In this document: positions 21,160 through 31,219 of the stretch, one piece after another | How the letters are laid out: every line of letters begins with the position of its first letter | Numbering within the stretch: the stretch's first letter is position 1 | Made by a program: the position numbers and the translations under genes | Source: Opitutales bacterium | GTDB lineage: Bacteria; Verrucomicrobiota; Verrucomicrobiia; Opitutales; UBA953 | Reading direction: 5' to 3' | DNA: 64,000 bases | Assembly: GCA_024697185.1 (NCBI GenBank) | Contig: JAILGB010000011.1 | Coordinates: 62,001-126,000 of the forward strand | The notes under the pieces: model-generated | Told to the model about the DNA's origin: nothing | Databases searched by the model: none | The model's input: only the letters and a program-made list of their open reading frames with translations

Positions 21160-22521
21160 TTAACAGTCAATCTCCTCTCCGGGAACGGGATTGAGGACTT
21201 TGGTATGCGGCAGTTGAATCGCGACTTCCTCCTCATACCATTCTCGCGCCACGGGATCGCCATGTGTGAGAATTATCAAACGGGGCTCCACAACATTCAA
21301 AAAATCCATCATGTTTTCTCTCGATGTGTGTCCGCTCAACGCATAACGCGCCACTGTCGCCCGAACCCGTGCGATATAATTGAGATCGTTAAAGCGCAGT
21401 TCATCGACATTGGTGCGCGTAAGAAGTCTTCCGCCGGGCGTGTCGGGATCGCAATAACCGACAAACGCCACCAAATTATGGGCATGGTCGAGCATGTTGG
21501 CTGCCAAACGCCAAGCCGGCGTCCGCTCGACCAGCATCCCGCTCGAGACCAAATAAATGCCCTGCACCGCCACATCGAGTCCGGGTTCCTCAAAATCGTT
21601 TAATTTTTGGACGCCCAAATCTTTCATCATCGCGCGATGGAAATTGACGGCGCCGGTCTTCTTGCTCATTATGTCAAAATAATCAGCCAAATCGAGTCCG
21701 AGTCCCGTGCAAAACACGGGAACGTCCTTGCCGATCAGCCCCTTGTTTTTGGCGCTCAACAAAACATGAATCATATCTTGCATCCGTCCGAACGCAAACG
21801 CCGGTATCAAAACGGAACCTCCGGAAGCAAGCGTTCCCGCGATATCGTTCACCAAACGGGACAATTCGTCGTCGCGCGTCAAATCGGGGTCTGTTTCCGT
21901 CCCGCCGCGCGTCGTCTCCATGATCAAAGTGTCAATTTTTTCTCGCGGGAACGATGCCGCATCCACCGTCTCCATCGAATGAAACGAAACATCACCCGTG
22001 CAAAAAATTTTTCGATGGCGATATTCAAACATCACACCGACAGCTCCGGCGACATGTCCTGCCGGATAAAGCGTGATGGTGATTTGCTCTCCGTGTTCAA
22101 AAAAAGTTTTAGGGACTCCGACAGGCAAAGCCGTCAAGTTGGCTTCAACGCGATCAAGCTCGCTATAAGTAAAAAGCGGATATTCAGGAATATGCTGTTC
22201 TTCCCGCTGGTGCTGCATCACTGAAATCGAATTTTTTAAAATGCGCTTGGCGATCAGTTTGGATGCCGGCGAGCACAAGATCGGAGTGTTGGGATGCTGG
22301 CGTGTAAAAATCGGGAACGCCCCCAAATGATCCAAATGGCAATGGGTCAAGACGGCAAAATCAACCAATATATTGTCCAAGCGGGAAATCTGCGGGAGCG
22401 CGGCACGTCCCAATTTTTTGGGATGCATCCCGCAGTCTATCAAAATCCGAAAAGGTCCGATCTCCAAAACCGAACAATTGGAGCCGATATCCGTTTCTGT
22501 GTTTAAATCCGTATAAAACAT
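21160..22521 (-). CDS. metallo-beta-lactamase/beta-CASP-family RNase-like protein
   Basis: 453 aa; LTHCHLDHLGAFP, AGHVAGAVGVMFEYRHRKIFCTGDVSF, ALSGHTSRENMMDFL, LTHGDP. Confidence 0.9.
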   Translation of the reverse strand: MFYTDLNTETDIGSNCSVLEIGPFRILIDCGMHPKKLGRAALPQISRLDNILVDFAVLTHCHLDHLGAFPIFTRQHPNTPILCSPASKLIAKRILKNSISVMQHQREEQHIPEYPLFTYSELDRVEANLTALPVGVPKTFFEHGEQITITLYPAGHVAGAVGVMFEYRHRKIFCTGDVSFHSMETVDAASFPREKIDTLIMETTRGGTETDPDLTRDDELSRLVNDIAGTLASGGSVLIPAFAFGRMQDMIHVLLSAKNKGLIGKDVPVFCTGLGLDLADYFDIMSKKTGAVNFHRAMMKDLGVQKLNDFEEPGLDVAVQGIYLVSSGMLVERTPAWRLAANMLDHAHNLVAFVGYCDPDTPGGRLLTRTNVDELRFNDLNYIARVRATVARYALSGHTSRENMMDFLNVVEPRLIILTHGDPVAREWYEEEVAIQLPHTKVLNPVPGEEIDC

Positions 22522-22523
22522 TT

Positions 22524-23522
22524 TTAAAGTAAGGTATCCTCGCGCGCTTCATTTTTTGTCGCCGCCGGAGACAAAAGAAGGCTGACACCTTCAAGCCCCT
22601 TGATCGGATCTGAAAATTCCGTTCCTTCAACCGCCGCATTCAAAGCGGACGAGATCATTGCCATTTTGGCGTCAAAATTGTCGATTTGAGAAATAAAAAT
22701 CGCCTCCGGAGTGCTTGCCATTACGGCAGCGCCCCATTCGAGTTTCCCCTGATGGCTCAAAATAATATGTTCCAAACGTTCCTGCAAATCCTCAGGCAAT
22801 TTATGTTTGATGCATTGCTTGCGCACGATCCGGTATCCCAAAACAACATGCCCTTGCAAAATGCCGACACGCGTTTTTTTTGTCGGTTCCGTCTGCGTGT
22901 ATTCGTAAACCTTCCCGACATCGTGCAAAAGTGCGCCCGCGATCGCCAAACTGCGATCGATCTCGGGATAAAGCGGCAAAAGGGCTTTGGCGACGCGCGC
23001 CAAATGCAAAGAATGCTCCAAAAGCCCGTGACGATAAGCCTGATGCATATACATCGCCGCCGGAGAATTATAAAAAAAGTCGCCCAAATCATCAATGACA
23101 GCCTGCGTCACCGCACGCAAGCCTTCATGAGGAATCTCTGCAATTGTTGTCGTCAGCTCCTCGCGCATCACATCAAAGTTTTCGGGTGAACAAGCGACTA
23201 ATCGCGGTTCATATTTTGCCACTTCGGTCGCGGGAACAGGCTTCACGTCTTCAATACTCGGAGAAAATTTTTCATTATAAAAACCGACCTTGGCATCGAC
23301 AAACAAATAGGAACCCGCCTCCTTGTCGCGAAAAAGTTCCAATTGCTTGGAACCAAAAACAGTTATGGTAAGTGTTCCCGTCGCATCTCCCAAATCAACA
23401 CTTAAAAATTCCGGACATTTTGAAGTCGAACGAATTGTCTTCTTTTTCAAAACCACTACCGTTTTAAAATATCCCTCTTTCAAGGCTTTTGCCTCTTTTA
23501 TCGTCAAATAGTTTTCATCCAT
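22524..23522 (-). CDS. 3'-5' exoribonuclease YhaM-like (OB + HD domain)
   Basis: OB-like N-terminus, HD motif IAGALLHDVGKVYEY, LSHQGKLEWGA. Confidence 0.87.
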   Translation of the reverse strand: MDENYLTIKEAKALKEGYFKTVVVLKKKTIRSTSKCPEFLSVDLGDATGTLTITVFGSKQLELFRDKEAGSYLFVDAKVGFYNEKFSPSIEDVKPVPATEVAKYEPRLVACSPENFDVMREELTTTIAEIPHEGLRAVTQAVIDDLGDFFYNSPAAMYMHQAYRHGLLEHSLHLARVAKALLPLYPEIDRSLAIAGALLHDVGKVYEYTQTEPTKKTRVGILQGHVVLGYRIVRKQCIKHKLPEDLQERLEHIILSHQGKLEWGAAVMASTPEAIFISQIDNFDAKMAMISSALNAAVEGTEFSDPIKGLEGVSLLLSPAATKNEAREDTLL

Positions 23523-23528
23523 AAGAGG

Positions 23529-23557
23529 ATTATACAAATTTTAAAGCATCCCCGCAA
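23529..23557 (-). promoter_or_regulatory. sigma70-like promoter TTGCGG-17-TATAAT, 6 nt from the YhaM-like ATG
   Basis: Read directly on the minus strand. Confidence 0.65.
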
Positions 23558-23564
23558 AAAAGAA

Positions 23565-23593
23565 ACGCCTCGCAAGACTTAACCGCGAGACGT
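23565..23593 (-). terminator. rho-independent terminator downstream of the pilin gene
   Basis: acgcctcgc...gcgagacgt inverted repeat with T-run on the minus strand. Confidence 0.65.
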
Positions 23594-23614
23594 TCTCTTT
23601 TAAGTGATGAGCAA

Positions 23615-24334
23615 TTAGATCGTGTCTTCAAGCACTTCCGGAGGATTGCCTGTGCCGGCACCTTGGTTGGCGCCAATTGCGTCCAGATAATTGGAGGTGT
23701 CTTGTTTGCCGTCTGCCGAACGGAGCATATCGCCTTCGTTAAGCAAGTTCGAATAAGATTTCACCGAACCGTCCGCGAACGCGATAAAGCCGATCTTTTT
23801 GCCGAACGGAGCATTTTCGCTCCATTCGCCAGTCGTCTGCAAGCCGCGCAACCAGGCAATCGGATAAGACGATTTTCCGGATTTCGGATTTTTCTTGGCG
23901 TTAGCGACAACAGCCCAAGAAATCGGTTTGACATCCTTCAATTGATTGGTGCCGTCATCTCCTTCAGAAAGCACGGTCTTCGGGATCTCGCCTTCGATAT
24001 TGTCATCAGAAGCGACATACCAAACCTCCGCATCCGGAAGATCGACATAGCGAGCAAAAATTTCAGCCACATCGGCGACAGTGGTCGCCTGACCTTTTTT
24101 GGCATCTGAGCCCTTGGTGGAAATAGTCTTGTCACCGCGAGTTCCCGATTGCATATAGGCGACATAAGCCTTTGCAATCTGACCGAGATTGTTGGAGGCC
24201 GTCATGCGGCGCGCCTGATCCATACCCATCGAAATGGCAGGCATCGCGAGACCGGCGAGGATGCCGATAATCGCAATAACGGTAAGAAGTTCAACGAGCG
24301 TAAAGCCCTTGCGTGCTTTTTTGAATAATTTCAT
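23615..24334 (-). CDS. type IV pilin / type II secretion pseudopilin
   Basis: KKARKGFTLVELLTVIAIIGILAGLAMPAI: prepilin peptidase site G^FTLVE and N-terminal helix. Confidence 0.93.
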   Translation of the reverse strand: MKLFKKARKGFTLVELLTVIAIIGILAGLAMPAISMGMDQARRMTASNNLGQIAKAYVAYMQSGTRGDKTISTKGSDAKKGQATTVADVAEIFARYVDLPDAEVWYVASDDNIEGEIPKTVLSEGDDGTNQLKDVKPISWAVVANAKKNPKSGKSSYPIAWLRGLQTTGEWSENAPFGKKIGFIAFADGSVKSYSNLLNEGDMLRSADGKQDTSNYLDAIGANQGAGTGNPPEVLEDTI

Positions 24335-24404
24335 AACGTTAAATAGTGGGGTTTGATTTACTGAATTTATGTTAAGACAAATTTATGACGCTTTCAAGTA
24401 TTTT

Positions 24405-25655
24405 TTAATAAGGCAGCGGAAACTTTTCGCAAAGAGATTTCGAGATCAATCTTGCCTCGTCGATCTTCTCCGCATTGTCAATATTGTCGAGCACCGTCAA
24501 AATCGCATGTGCGATCTGCTTCATTTCTTCTTCTTTCATCCCGCGCGTCGTACAAGCCGCCGTTCCCAAACGGATACCGCTTGCCTGAAAAGGCGAGCGT
24601 GTCTCGTCGGGAACGGTATTTTTGTTAGTTGTGATATTGGCGGCATCGAGCGCCAGCTGGGCATCCTTTCCGGTGATTTGAGGATGACTTTTACGAAGAT
24701 CCACCAAGCAAAGATGATTATCCGTGCCTCCGGCAACAAGATTCAATCCGCCCGCCACCAACTCCGCCGCCAATGCCTTGGAGTTGGCGACGATTTGATG
24801 GGCGTAAGCTTTGAATTCCGGCTTGAGCGCCTCTCCAAAGCAAACGGCCTTGCCCGCAATAACATGCTCAAGCGGGCCGCCCTGCATTCCTGGGAAAACA
24901 GCCGCATCGATTGCTTTTGCCCACTCCGCATTACACAAAATCAATCCTCCGCGAGGACCGCGCAATGTTTTATGTGTCGTTGTCGTCACAAAATCCGCCA
25001 AACCGACGGGGGACGGATGAGCGCCGCCTGCGACCAATCCTGCGATATGGGCGATATCCGCCAACAATAAAGCGCCGTTGTTGTGCGCGATCTCCGCCAT
25101 GCGGGCAAAGTCAATTGTTCGTGCATACGCTGACGCTCCGACAGTAATCAGCTTCGGGCGTTCCCGAGCCGCCTGCTCCGCAATCTCATCGTAATTTATA
25201 TAACCGTCGGAACCGACACCATAATGAACAACATTATAAAGTTTCCCTGAAAAATTAACGGGCGAACCATGCGAGAGGTGTCCGCCATGGGAAAGATTCA
25301 TCGTTAAAATCTTATCACCGGGCTTTAGCGCGGCAAAATAAACAGCCATATTTGTTTGTGAACCGCAATGTGGCTGAACATTGGCATGATCCGCCCCGAA
25401 CAACGCCTTCGCACGATCGATTGCCAATTGCTCGACTTTATCAATCCATTCACAGCCGCCATACCAACGCTTCCCGGGATAGCCCTCCGCATATTTGTTG
25501 GTAAGAATAGACCCTTGCGCCTCCAAGACCGCCGGCATTGTGAAATTTTCCGACGCGATCAATTCAAGATGAGACTGTTGGCGCTCCAATTCCCCCGAAA
25601 TATAAGCATAAAGTTCGGGATCCAAATCTTTAAGTTTGCTCGTATTCATAAACAA
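24405..25655 (-). CDS. glyA: serine hydroxymethyltransferase
   Basis: 416 aa; [35 protein letters not shown]. Confidence 0.98.
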   Translation of the reverse strand: MFMNTSKLKDLDPELYAYISGELERQQSHLELIASENFTMPAVLEAQGSILTNKYAEGYPGKRWYGGCEWIDKVEQLAIDRAKALFGADHANVQPHCGSQTNMAVYFAALKPGDKILTMNLSHGGHLSHGSPVNFSGKLYNVVHYGVGSDGYINYDEIAEQAARERPKLITVGASAYARTIDFARMAEIAHNNGALLLADIAHIAGLVAGGAHPSPVGLADFVTTTTHKTLRGPRGGLILCNAEWAKAIDAAVFPGMQGGPLEHVIAGKAVCFGEALKPEFKAYAHQIVANSKALAAELVAGGLNLVAGGTDNHLCLVDLRKSHPQITGKDAQLALDAANITTNKNTVPDETRSPFQASGIRLGTAACTTRGMKEEEMKQIAHAILTVLDNIDNAEKIDEARLISKSLCEKFPLPY

Positions 25656-25679
25656 AGATAGTTTCTTACAACAAAAACC

Positions 25680-26111
25680 TTAATCAATCTCAAGCTTATC
25701 GACGCGACGCTCGTGACGGCCGCCTTCAAACGACGTCGTCAAAAATCGTTCAAGCATATCTTTAGCATAGGATGTTGCAATAAATTTTTGACCAAAAGCA
25801 ATCACATTCGCGTTATTATGACGACGCGAAAGCTCCGCCATCTCAACATTATAGCAATTGACGGCACGAACACCTCGGACTTTATTGGCGGCGATTGCCA
25901 TCCCGACTCCGGACCAACAAACCAATACACCGAAATCCGATTTTTTTGTGGCGACCGACTTCGCTACAGCATGGGCAAAATCCGGATAATCAATCGACTC
26001 TTTCGTAAAAGTACCGCAGTCTTCAACTTCATATCCCTGAGATTTCAAATAAACAGCGAGCTCATTCTTGAGTTCAAGCCCCGCGTGATCGCAACCAATA
26101 CTTATTTTCAT
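25680..26111 (-). CDS. rpiB: ribose-5-phosphate isomerase B
   Basis: 143 aa; IGCDHAGLELKNEL, CWSGVGMAIAANKVRGVRAVNC. Confidence 0.95.
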   Translation of the reverse strand: MKISIGCDHAGLELKNELAVYLKSQGYEVEDCGTFTKESIDYPDFAHAVAKSVATKKSDFGVLVCWSGVGMAIAANKVRGVRAVNCYNVEMAELSRRHNNANVIAFGQKFIATSYAKDMLERFLTTSFEGGRHERRVDKLEID

Positions 26112-26119
26112 ATAGGGAA

Positions 26120-26148
26120 ATTATATGTTCCCATAATTTTTTTCTCAA
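26120..26148 (-). promoter_or_regulatory. sigma70-like promoter TTGAGA-17-TATAAT, 8 nt from the rpiB ATG
   Basis: Read directly on the minus strand. Confidence 0.65.
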
Positions 26149-26178
26149 TTAAAAAGCATTTATCTCAAACAAAAAAAG

Positions 26179-26205
26179 ACCCGCCGAATCAATACTCGGC
26201 GGATC
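26179..26205 (-). terminator. rho-independent terminator
   Basis: gacccgccgaatcaatactcggcggatc with T-run on the minus strand. Confidence 0.75.
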
Positions 26206-26226
26206 TTTTTCTATGAATGGCAAAAA

Positions 26227-27273
26227 TTAATAATTTTCTTCGACCAGGCGTTTGATTTCTTCCAATTTGGCATTGTATTCTTCGGAAGAAATCTGTTGCA
26301 ATCTGCGTTTGCGTGCCAAGGTTTCAACTTCCAACTTGATCTCATTGAGAGTTTTTGCATTCTTTTTCGGCTCAACCGCCACGGGCTCTTCTGCGGGAGC
26401 GGGTTCTTCAACCTCTGCAGGCTCTTCCGCGGGAGCGGGCTCTTCAACCTCTGCAGGCTCTTCCGCGGGAGCGGGCTCTTCAACCTCTGCAGGTTCTTCT
26501 GCGGGAGCGGGCTCTTCAACCTCTGCAGGCTCTTCCGCGGGAGCGGGTTCTTCAACCACTGCAGGCTCTTCTACGGGAGCGGGTTCTTCAACCTCTGCAG
26601 GTTCTTCTGCGGGAGCAGGTTCTTCAACCACTGCAGGTTCTTCTGCAGGAGCGGGTTCTTCAACCACTGCAGGCTCTTCTGCGGGAGCGGGTTCTTCAAC
26701 CACTACAGGCTCTTCCGCGGGAGCAGGTTCTTCAACCACTGCAGGTTCTTCTACGGGAGCGGGCTCTTCGACCTCTGCAGGTTCTTCTGCGGGAGCGGGC
26801 TCTTCAACCTCTGCAGGCTCTTCTGCGGGAGCGGGCTCTTCAACCACTGCAGGCTCTTCTGCGGGAGCGGGTTCTTCAACCTCTACAGGTTCTTCTGCGG
26901 GAGCGGGTTCTTCAACCACTGCAGGCTCTTGCTCAGTGGCCGCTGCCGGAGCGGCCTCCGGCACAAAATCCCAAAAATACACATCGGAAATATAGGTATA
27001 TTTACCATCCGCACCCAAAATCCCATCAATCGATTGCTTTTGAACCTCATAGCCGGGGACAATCGCCTCAATCACATGAGAGGCAACATCGCGAGACAAT
27101 GCTATGCGATCCGAAAATGCCGACATCTCTACGACCTGTCCGTCAACATAAACTACCGCGCCAGACGGCAAATCTCTCAACGAAACCATCTGTGTTTTGT
27201 CATCCATTGTCTGACAACCAGCAACAGCAAAACCTGCCAATGCTGCGACTAAAAATAATTTTGTGGATTTCAT
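26227..27273 (-). CDS. PEGA-like lipoprotein with Pro/Glu/Ala/Val tandem-repeat domain
   Basis: Signal and lipobox (GFAVAGCQ), PEGA-like region (LRDLPSGAVVYVDGQVV), then about 14 12-aa units EEPAPAEEP(A/V)(V/E)V. Confidence 0.85.
   Translation of the reverse strand: MKSTKLFLVAALAGFAVAGCQTMDDKTQMVSLRDLPSGAVVYVDGQVVEMSAFSDRIALSRDVASHVIEAIVPGYEVQKQSIDGILGADGKYTYISDVYFWDFVPEAAPAAATEQEPAVVEEPAPAEEPVEVEEPAPAEEPAVVEEPAPAEEPAEVEEPAPAEEPAEVEEPAPVEEPAVVEEPAPAEEPVVVEEPAPAEEPAVVEEPAPAEEPAVVEEPAPAEEPAEVEEPAPVEEPAVVEEPAPAEEPAEVEEPAPAEEPAEVEEPAPAEEPAEVEEPAPAEEPAEVEEPAPAEEPVAVEPKKNAKTLNEIKLEVETLARKRRLQQISSEEYNAKLEEIKRLVEENY
26385..26930 (-). repeat. 36-bp tandem repeat array inside the lipoprotein gene
   Basis: Degenerate unit (tcttctgcgggagcgggttcttcaacctctgcaggt) repeated; boundaries approximate. 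Confidence 0.9.
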
Positions 27274-27324
27274 AAATATGTGAGTAGGGGTTTACTTTTT
27301 AATAGGTTATCTTTTTTTCCTAAA

Positions 27325-27978
27325 TTATGCAACAATATTTTCTGCAAAACTATTGTCCGTGAACAAAAAAATAAGCGAAATAAACAAAAGAACAACGATC
27401 GTCAAATAATTGAGCAACAATTCCGCCTTAGGGTGTTTCGCGAAAAAACGATAAAGCGTTCCCGCGCAAAATGAAACGATAGAAAAAATAATCGCGGCCT
27501 GAATCGCAAAAATTAATCCGTAAAACAAAGTTAAATGTATCATCTCCGCCGCGGAGCCCGCTGGAGGCAAAAATTGCGGAAAGATCGCCAAAAAAAACAA
27601 AATCAACTTTGGATTTAATATAGCCATCCCAAAACCCTTCAAAAAATATGAAACCAGCGAACGATCGGCAAATGCGAGATCCTTATTTTGGGATATTAAC
27701 GTCTGTTCCCGCCGGTGTTTCCATACGTTATACGCCAACCAAAACAAATAAAGGGACCCTACAATTTTTACACAGCAAAAAATTTTTTCGCTCCCGGCAA
27801 TGAGCGTCGAAAAGCCGAATGCCAACAAAAAAGCATGTCCCAACGCACCTGTGGCCATTCCGCAACCTGTCGCCGCACCGACTTTGCCACCACGGCTCAT
27901 ACTTAGGGGCAGCAAATATAAAATGTCCGGACCCGGAGACAGGGTCAGCAAAATCATTGCTATCAAAAACGCGATCAT
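27325..27978 (-). CDS. LysE/RhtB family amino-acid exporter
   Basis: 217 aa; LTLSPGPDILYLLPLSMSRGGKVGAATGCGMATGALGH. Confidence 0.9.
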   Translation of the reverse strand: MIAFLIAMILLTLSPGPDILYLLPLSMSRGGKVGAATGCGMATGALGHAFLLAFGFSTLIAGSEKIFCCVKIVGSLYLFWLAYNVWKHRREQTLISQNKDLAFADRSLVSYFLKGFGMAILNPKLILFFLAIFPQFLPPAGSAAEMIHLTLFYGLIFAIQAAIIFSIVSFCAGTLYRFFAKHPKAELLLNYLTIVVLLFISLIFLFTDNSFAENIVA

Positions 27979-27986
27979 CTCTTTGA

Positions 27987-28376
27987 TTAAAACTTAAAAC
28001 CGAGACTTTCCAGAAAGATTTTTAAACGATTCCTGTCATCGCCTTGCAATTCTATTTTTTCGGAATCGTTAACACAACCTCCGCAAGCGAACTTTCGTTT
28101 GAGTGTCGCACAGAGATCCGTGCGTTGTTCGTTTGATAACTTTTCAATCCCGGGACCGGATATTATCGTCACGATTTTACCGGAACGCCCAGATTTTTCC
28201 AGCGCAAAAAAAATCCGTCCCCGAACCTGCTCCTTCTCGGGCATAGGAATGTTTTTCCCTGACGATGCCATTGGGACAGACGGCAAATCGTCTTTACTCA
28301 AAACTGCAAAGGGGGCGTTAAACGAAAAATCTTCCGCAGGATTCTCCGAAAGACTTTTTTTTATCTTTTTAGACAT
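27987..28376 (-). CDS. SUI1/YciH family translation initiation factor
   Basis: C-terminal GRSGKIVTIISGPGIE...LKRKFACGGCVNDSEKIELQGDDRNRLKIFLESLGF. Confidence 0.88.
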   Translation of the reverse strand: MSKKIKKSLSENPAEDFSFNAPFAVLSKDDLPSVPMASSGKNIPMPEKEQVRGRIFFALEKSGRSGKIVTIISGPGIEKLSNEQRTDLCATLKRKFACGGCVNDSEKIELQGDDRNRLKIFLESLGFKF

Positions 28377-28382
28377 GTAATC

Positions 28383-28411
28383 ATTTTATCAAAAAGTCTT
28401 TTTGCCTGCAA
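28383..28411 (-). promoter_or_regulatory. sigma70-like promoter TTGCAG-17-TAAAAT, 6 nt from the YciH ATG
   Basis: Read directly on the minus strand. Confidence 0.6.
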
Positions 28412-28455
28412 AATGTCAAAGAAATACAAATCTTCTTTTTCTCTTTTACAAAAAA

Positions 28456-28481
28456 CCGTTCCCGTGAAATTACGGGAACGG
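28456..28481 (-). terminator. terminator of the rpsM-rplQ operon, variant 9-mer inverted pair
   Basis: ccgttcccgtgaaattacgggaacgg followed by T-rich minus-strand sequence. Confidence 0.8.
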
Positions 28482-28507
28482 TCCTCTTAAAGACTGTAAA
28501 AAGTCTC

Positions 28508-28912
28508 TTATGCCTGCGCTTTTTCTTCGGCTGCAGGAACGAGCTCGATGAGAGCCATCGGAGCGGCATCTCCAATACGCGGAAGAGCCAGCTTATAGAT
28601 GCGAGTATAACCGCCATTGCGAGCAAGAAAAGCCGATGCACGTTCTTTGAAAAGAACATTGACCGCTTTTTCGTTGCGAACTTTGGAAAGTGCCAAACGG
28701 AAATAGTGAAGTTTTTGAATCTTGTCTTCCGTTTGTGCAGATTTTTTCGCGATCGTGATAACTTTTTCTGCGAACGGACGAAGAGCTTTTGCTTTTGCGA
28801 CCGTTGTTTTGATTCGGTTATGAATAAAAAGTTGCGATGCGAGATTCGCCAAAAGCGCTTCGCGATGCTCTTTTTTAACGCCGAGTTGTGAACGATGTTT
28901 ACAGTGACGCAT
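28508..28912 (-). CDS. rplQ: 50S ribosomal protein L17
   Basis: [29 protein letters not shown]. Confidence 0.97.
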   Translation of the reverse strand: MRHCKHRSQLGVKKEHREALLANLASQLFIHNRIKTTVAKAKALRPFAEKVITIAKKSAQTEDKIQKLHYFRLALSKVRNEKAVNVLFKERASAFLARNGGYTRIYKLALPRIGDAAPMALIELVPAAEEKAQA

Positions 28913-28952
28913 ATTTATAAATTATTTCTATTGTTAGATTTTTATTAACGAA

Positions 28953-30011
28953 TTATTCTTCGCCCTCAATGGTGATGGGACCGCGGGCCTCCAAATCCTC
29001 GTGAAGTTTTTTGATGCGATCTTGGTCGAGAAGTTTTTTATCGAAATCCATTCCCAAAGTCACACCCATTTTCGCGAGGCATTCTTTGATCTCCGTCAGC
29101 GATTTTTTGCCAAAGTTGCGATACTTGAGCATATCCGCTTCCGTTTTCTGTGCCAATTCTCCGACTGTCGTGATGTTGGCATTGTTCAAGCAGTTGGCGG
29201 CACGCACCGAAAGCTCAATTTCATTGACGCTCATATTGAGCACCTTTTGAAGCTTGGCTTCCTCATTGTTTGACGTTTCGCGAGCATCCGCATCACGAAT
29301 CTCACGAGGCTCGCTACTCACTTCGTCAAAAACAGCGAGGTGTTTGCGCAAAATCGCTGTGGCGTCTGCGAGAGCCTCCGCCGGGGTTATCCGTCCATCA
29401 GTCCAAATCTCAAGCACCAACTTTTCATAGTCCATCTTTTGCCCGTGACGTGTATCCTCGACGGAAATGTTTACACGGGTAACAGGGCTGAACAGGGAGT
29501 CGATGGCGATTTCACCAATCGATTGTTCGTCAGATTTGTTGTCTTCTGCTCGGCACCAGGCGCGACCGGTCTTGACGGTGAATTCCGCGTGGAACGGACG
29601 CTTTTTGTTGAGCGTGCAGATCAACTGATCCGGGTTGACAATCTCCAAACCTGCATCAAGACGGATATCGGAAGCTTTGATTTCGCCTTCCTTGTCGGTG
29701 TCAAGAGAAATCTTATAAGTCTTCGTCGAATCGGCGGCCTTAATGATGATTTTTTTGAGATTAAGAACGATTTCAACGACATCTTCTTTGACATCTTCAA
29801 TCGTTTGGAATTCGTGCTGAACTCCTTCAATCGCAACACTTGTGATCGCAGCACCTTCGATGGAGCTGATCAAAACACGACGGAGAGCTGTTCCAAGCGT
29901 TTGTCCATAACCTTTTTCGAAAGGCTCGGCGACAAACTTTCCATATGTGTCCGTAGTACCCTCAGTGTTAAGAGATTTCGGAAGTTGAAAACTTGCAAGA
30001 CGTTTGGGCAT
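28953..30011 (-). CDS. rpoA: DNA-directed RNA polymerase subunit alpha
   Basis: 352 aa; GYGQTLGTALRRVLISSIEGAAITSV, C-terminal domain NIELSVRAANCL-like. Confidence 0.98.
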   Translation of the reverse strand: MPKRLASFQLPKSLNTEGTTDTYGKFVAEPFEKGYGQTLGTALRRVLISSIEGAAITSVAIEGVQHEFQTIEDVKEDVVEIVLNLKKIIIKAADSTKTYKISLDTDKEGEIKASDIRLDAGLEIVNPDQLICTLNKKRPFHAEFTVKTGRAWCRAEDNKSDEQSIGEIAIDSLFSPVTRVNISVEDTRHGQKMDYEKLVLEIWTDGRITPAEALADATAILRKHLAVFDEVSSEPREIRDADARETSNNEEAKLQKVLNMSVNEIELSVRAANCLNNANITTVGELAQKTEADMLKYRNFGKKSLTEIKECLAKMGVTLGMDFDKKLLDQDRIKKLHEDLEARGPITIEGEE

Positions 30012-30032
30012 AATAATTTTCTCGAATTAGAA

Positions 30033-30638
30033 TTAACGGCTATAAAACTCAACGATAAGCTGGACGTTGATATCGCCCACCATTTCTTCCTTTGCCGGCT
30101 TGCGATCGACCGTTCCCGAAAGGGTTGCCTTATCGCAGGTAAGCCATGCGGGGACCGCACGATTCTGTGCTTCGAGCACTTTCGTTACGAGGCCTTTCGA
30201 AGAGGTGCGCTCGCGAACGGAAATCTTATCGCCGATAGCGCAAGAATAACTCGAAATATCAACCTTGTGGCCATTGACACAAATGTGTCCGTGGCAAACC
30301 AACTGGCGCGCACCGCGACGAGTGTTGGCAAAGCCAAGATTGTAAACGACAGAATCCAAGCGATTCTCGAGGAGTGTTAAAAAGTTTTCACCGACGACGC
30401 CACCCTGCTCTTTTGCGCGGGCAAACGTAAGACGGAATTGCTTCTCCGACAAGCCGTACATGAAACGCAATTTTTGCTTTTCATTCAAACCGATAGAATA
30501 ACCGGTTACCTTGCGGCGCAGCGTCGGACCGTGAACTCCAGGAGGATACGGACGACGCTCTTCAGACTTGCACGTTGGGAGAATATTCTGCCCAAAGCGA
30601 CGGTTTAACTTTGTTGTTGGACCAGTATAACGTGACAT
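30033..30638 (-). CDS. rpsD: 30S ribosomal protein S4
   Basis: MSRYTGPTTKLNRRFG; RLDSVVYNLGFANTRRGARQLVCHGHICVNG. Confidence 0.98.
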   Translation of the reverse strand: MSRYTGPTTKLNRRFGQNILPTCKSEERRPYPPGVHGPTLRRKVTGYSIGLNEKQKLRFMYGLSEKQFRLTFARAKEQGGVVGENFLTLLENRLDSVVYNLGFANTRRGARQLVCHGHICVNGHKVDISSYSCAIGDKISVRERTSSKGLVTKVLEAQNRAVPAWLTCDKATLSGTVDRKPAKEEMVGDINVQLIVEFYSR

Positions 30639-30713
30639 GGTTTTATTTTTTCTATTATTTTGGCGGCGAATTAACAGACGCTCGGTTTGCCGTGGCCGAG
30701 CGCGAAAAAAGAA

Positions 30714-31196
30714 TTAGACGCGACGGCGTTTGGGAGGACGGCAACCGTTGTGCGGAACCGGCGTAACATCCAAAATGCTTGTAACGTTGAGTCCCAGCTG
30801 TTGCAATGCGCGAATAGCGCTATCACGTCCCTGCCCGGGACCGCGCACCTTGACGGAAACGTCCTTCAAACCGTGAGACATCGCCACCTTGGCTGCATCT
30901 TGACAAACAACTTGACCGGCGAATGCTGTCGATTTGCGGGAACCGCGGAAACTGCATTTCCCCGACGAGGACCATGAGATCACATTGCCGTTCGTATCGG
31001 TAAAAGTAACTTTTGTATTGTTGGATGTCGCAAGAATGTTGCAAATGCCCGTCGTGATGTTCTTCGAGCCCTTGGCGCGACGAATCTTCACTTCTTCAAG
31101 TCCTTCCGCAAGCAATTCCTTAGCGGTGATGATTTTCTTTTCGGGAGCAGCGGAGGTTTCCGGTGCTACGCTCTCATTTTTAATTTCTTCGCTCAT
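30714..31196 (-). CDS. rpsK: 30S ribosomal protein S11
   Basis: [37 protein letters not shown]-terminus [17 protein letters not shown]. Confidence 0.98.
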   Translation of the reverse strand: MSEEIKNESVAPETSAAPEKKIITAKELLAEGLEEVKIRRAKGSKNITTGICNILATSNNTKVTFTDTNGNVISWSSSGKCSFRGSRKSTAFAGQVVCQDAAKVAMSHGLKDVSVKVRGPGQGRDSAIRALQQLGLNVTSILDVTPVPHNGCRPPKRRRV

Positions 31197-31219
31197 GAAT
31201 AAAATCTCCGTTTAAACGA

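Noticed and set aside
26252-27275. Three plus-strand ORFs with Ser/Gly/Ala or Leu/Gln repeats
   Set aside because: The repeat unit is a multiple of 3 and lacks stops, so every frame is open. Only the minus-strand frame has a signal peptide and PEGA-like domain.
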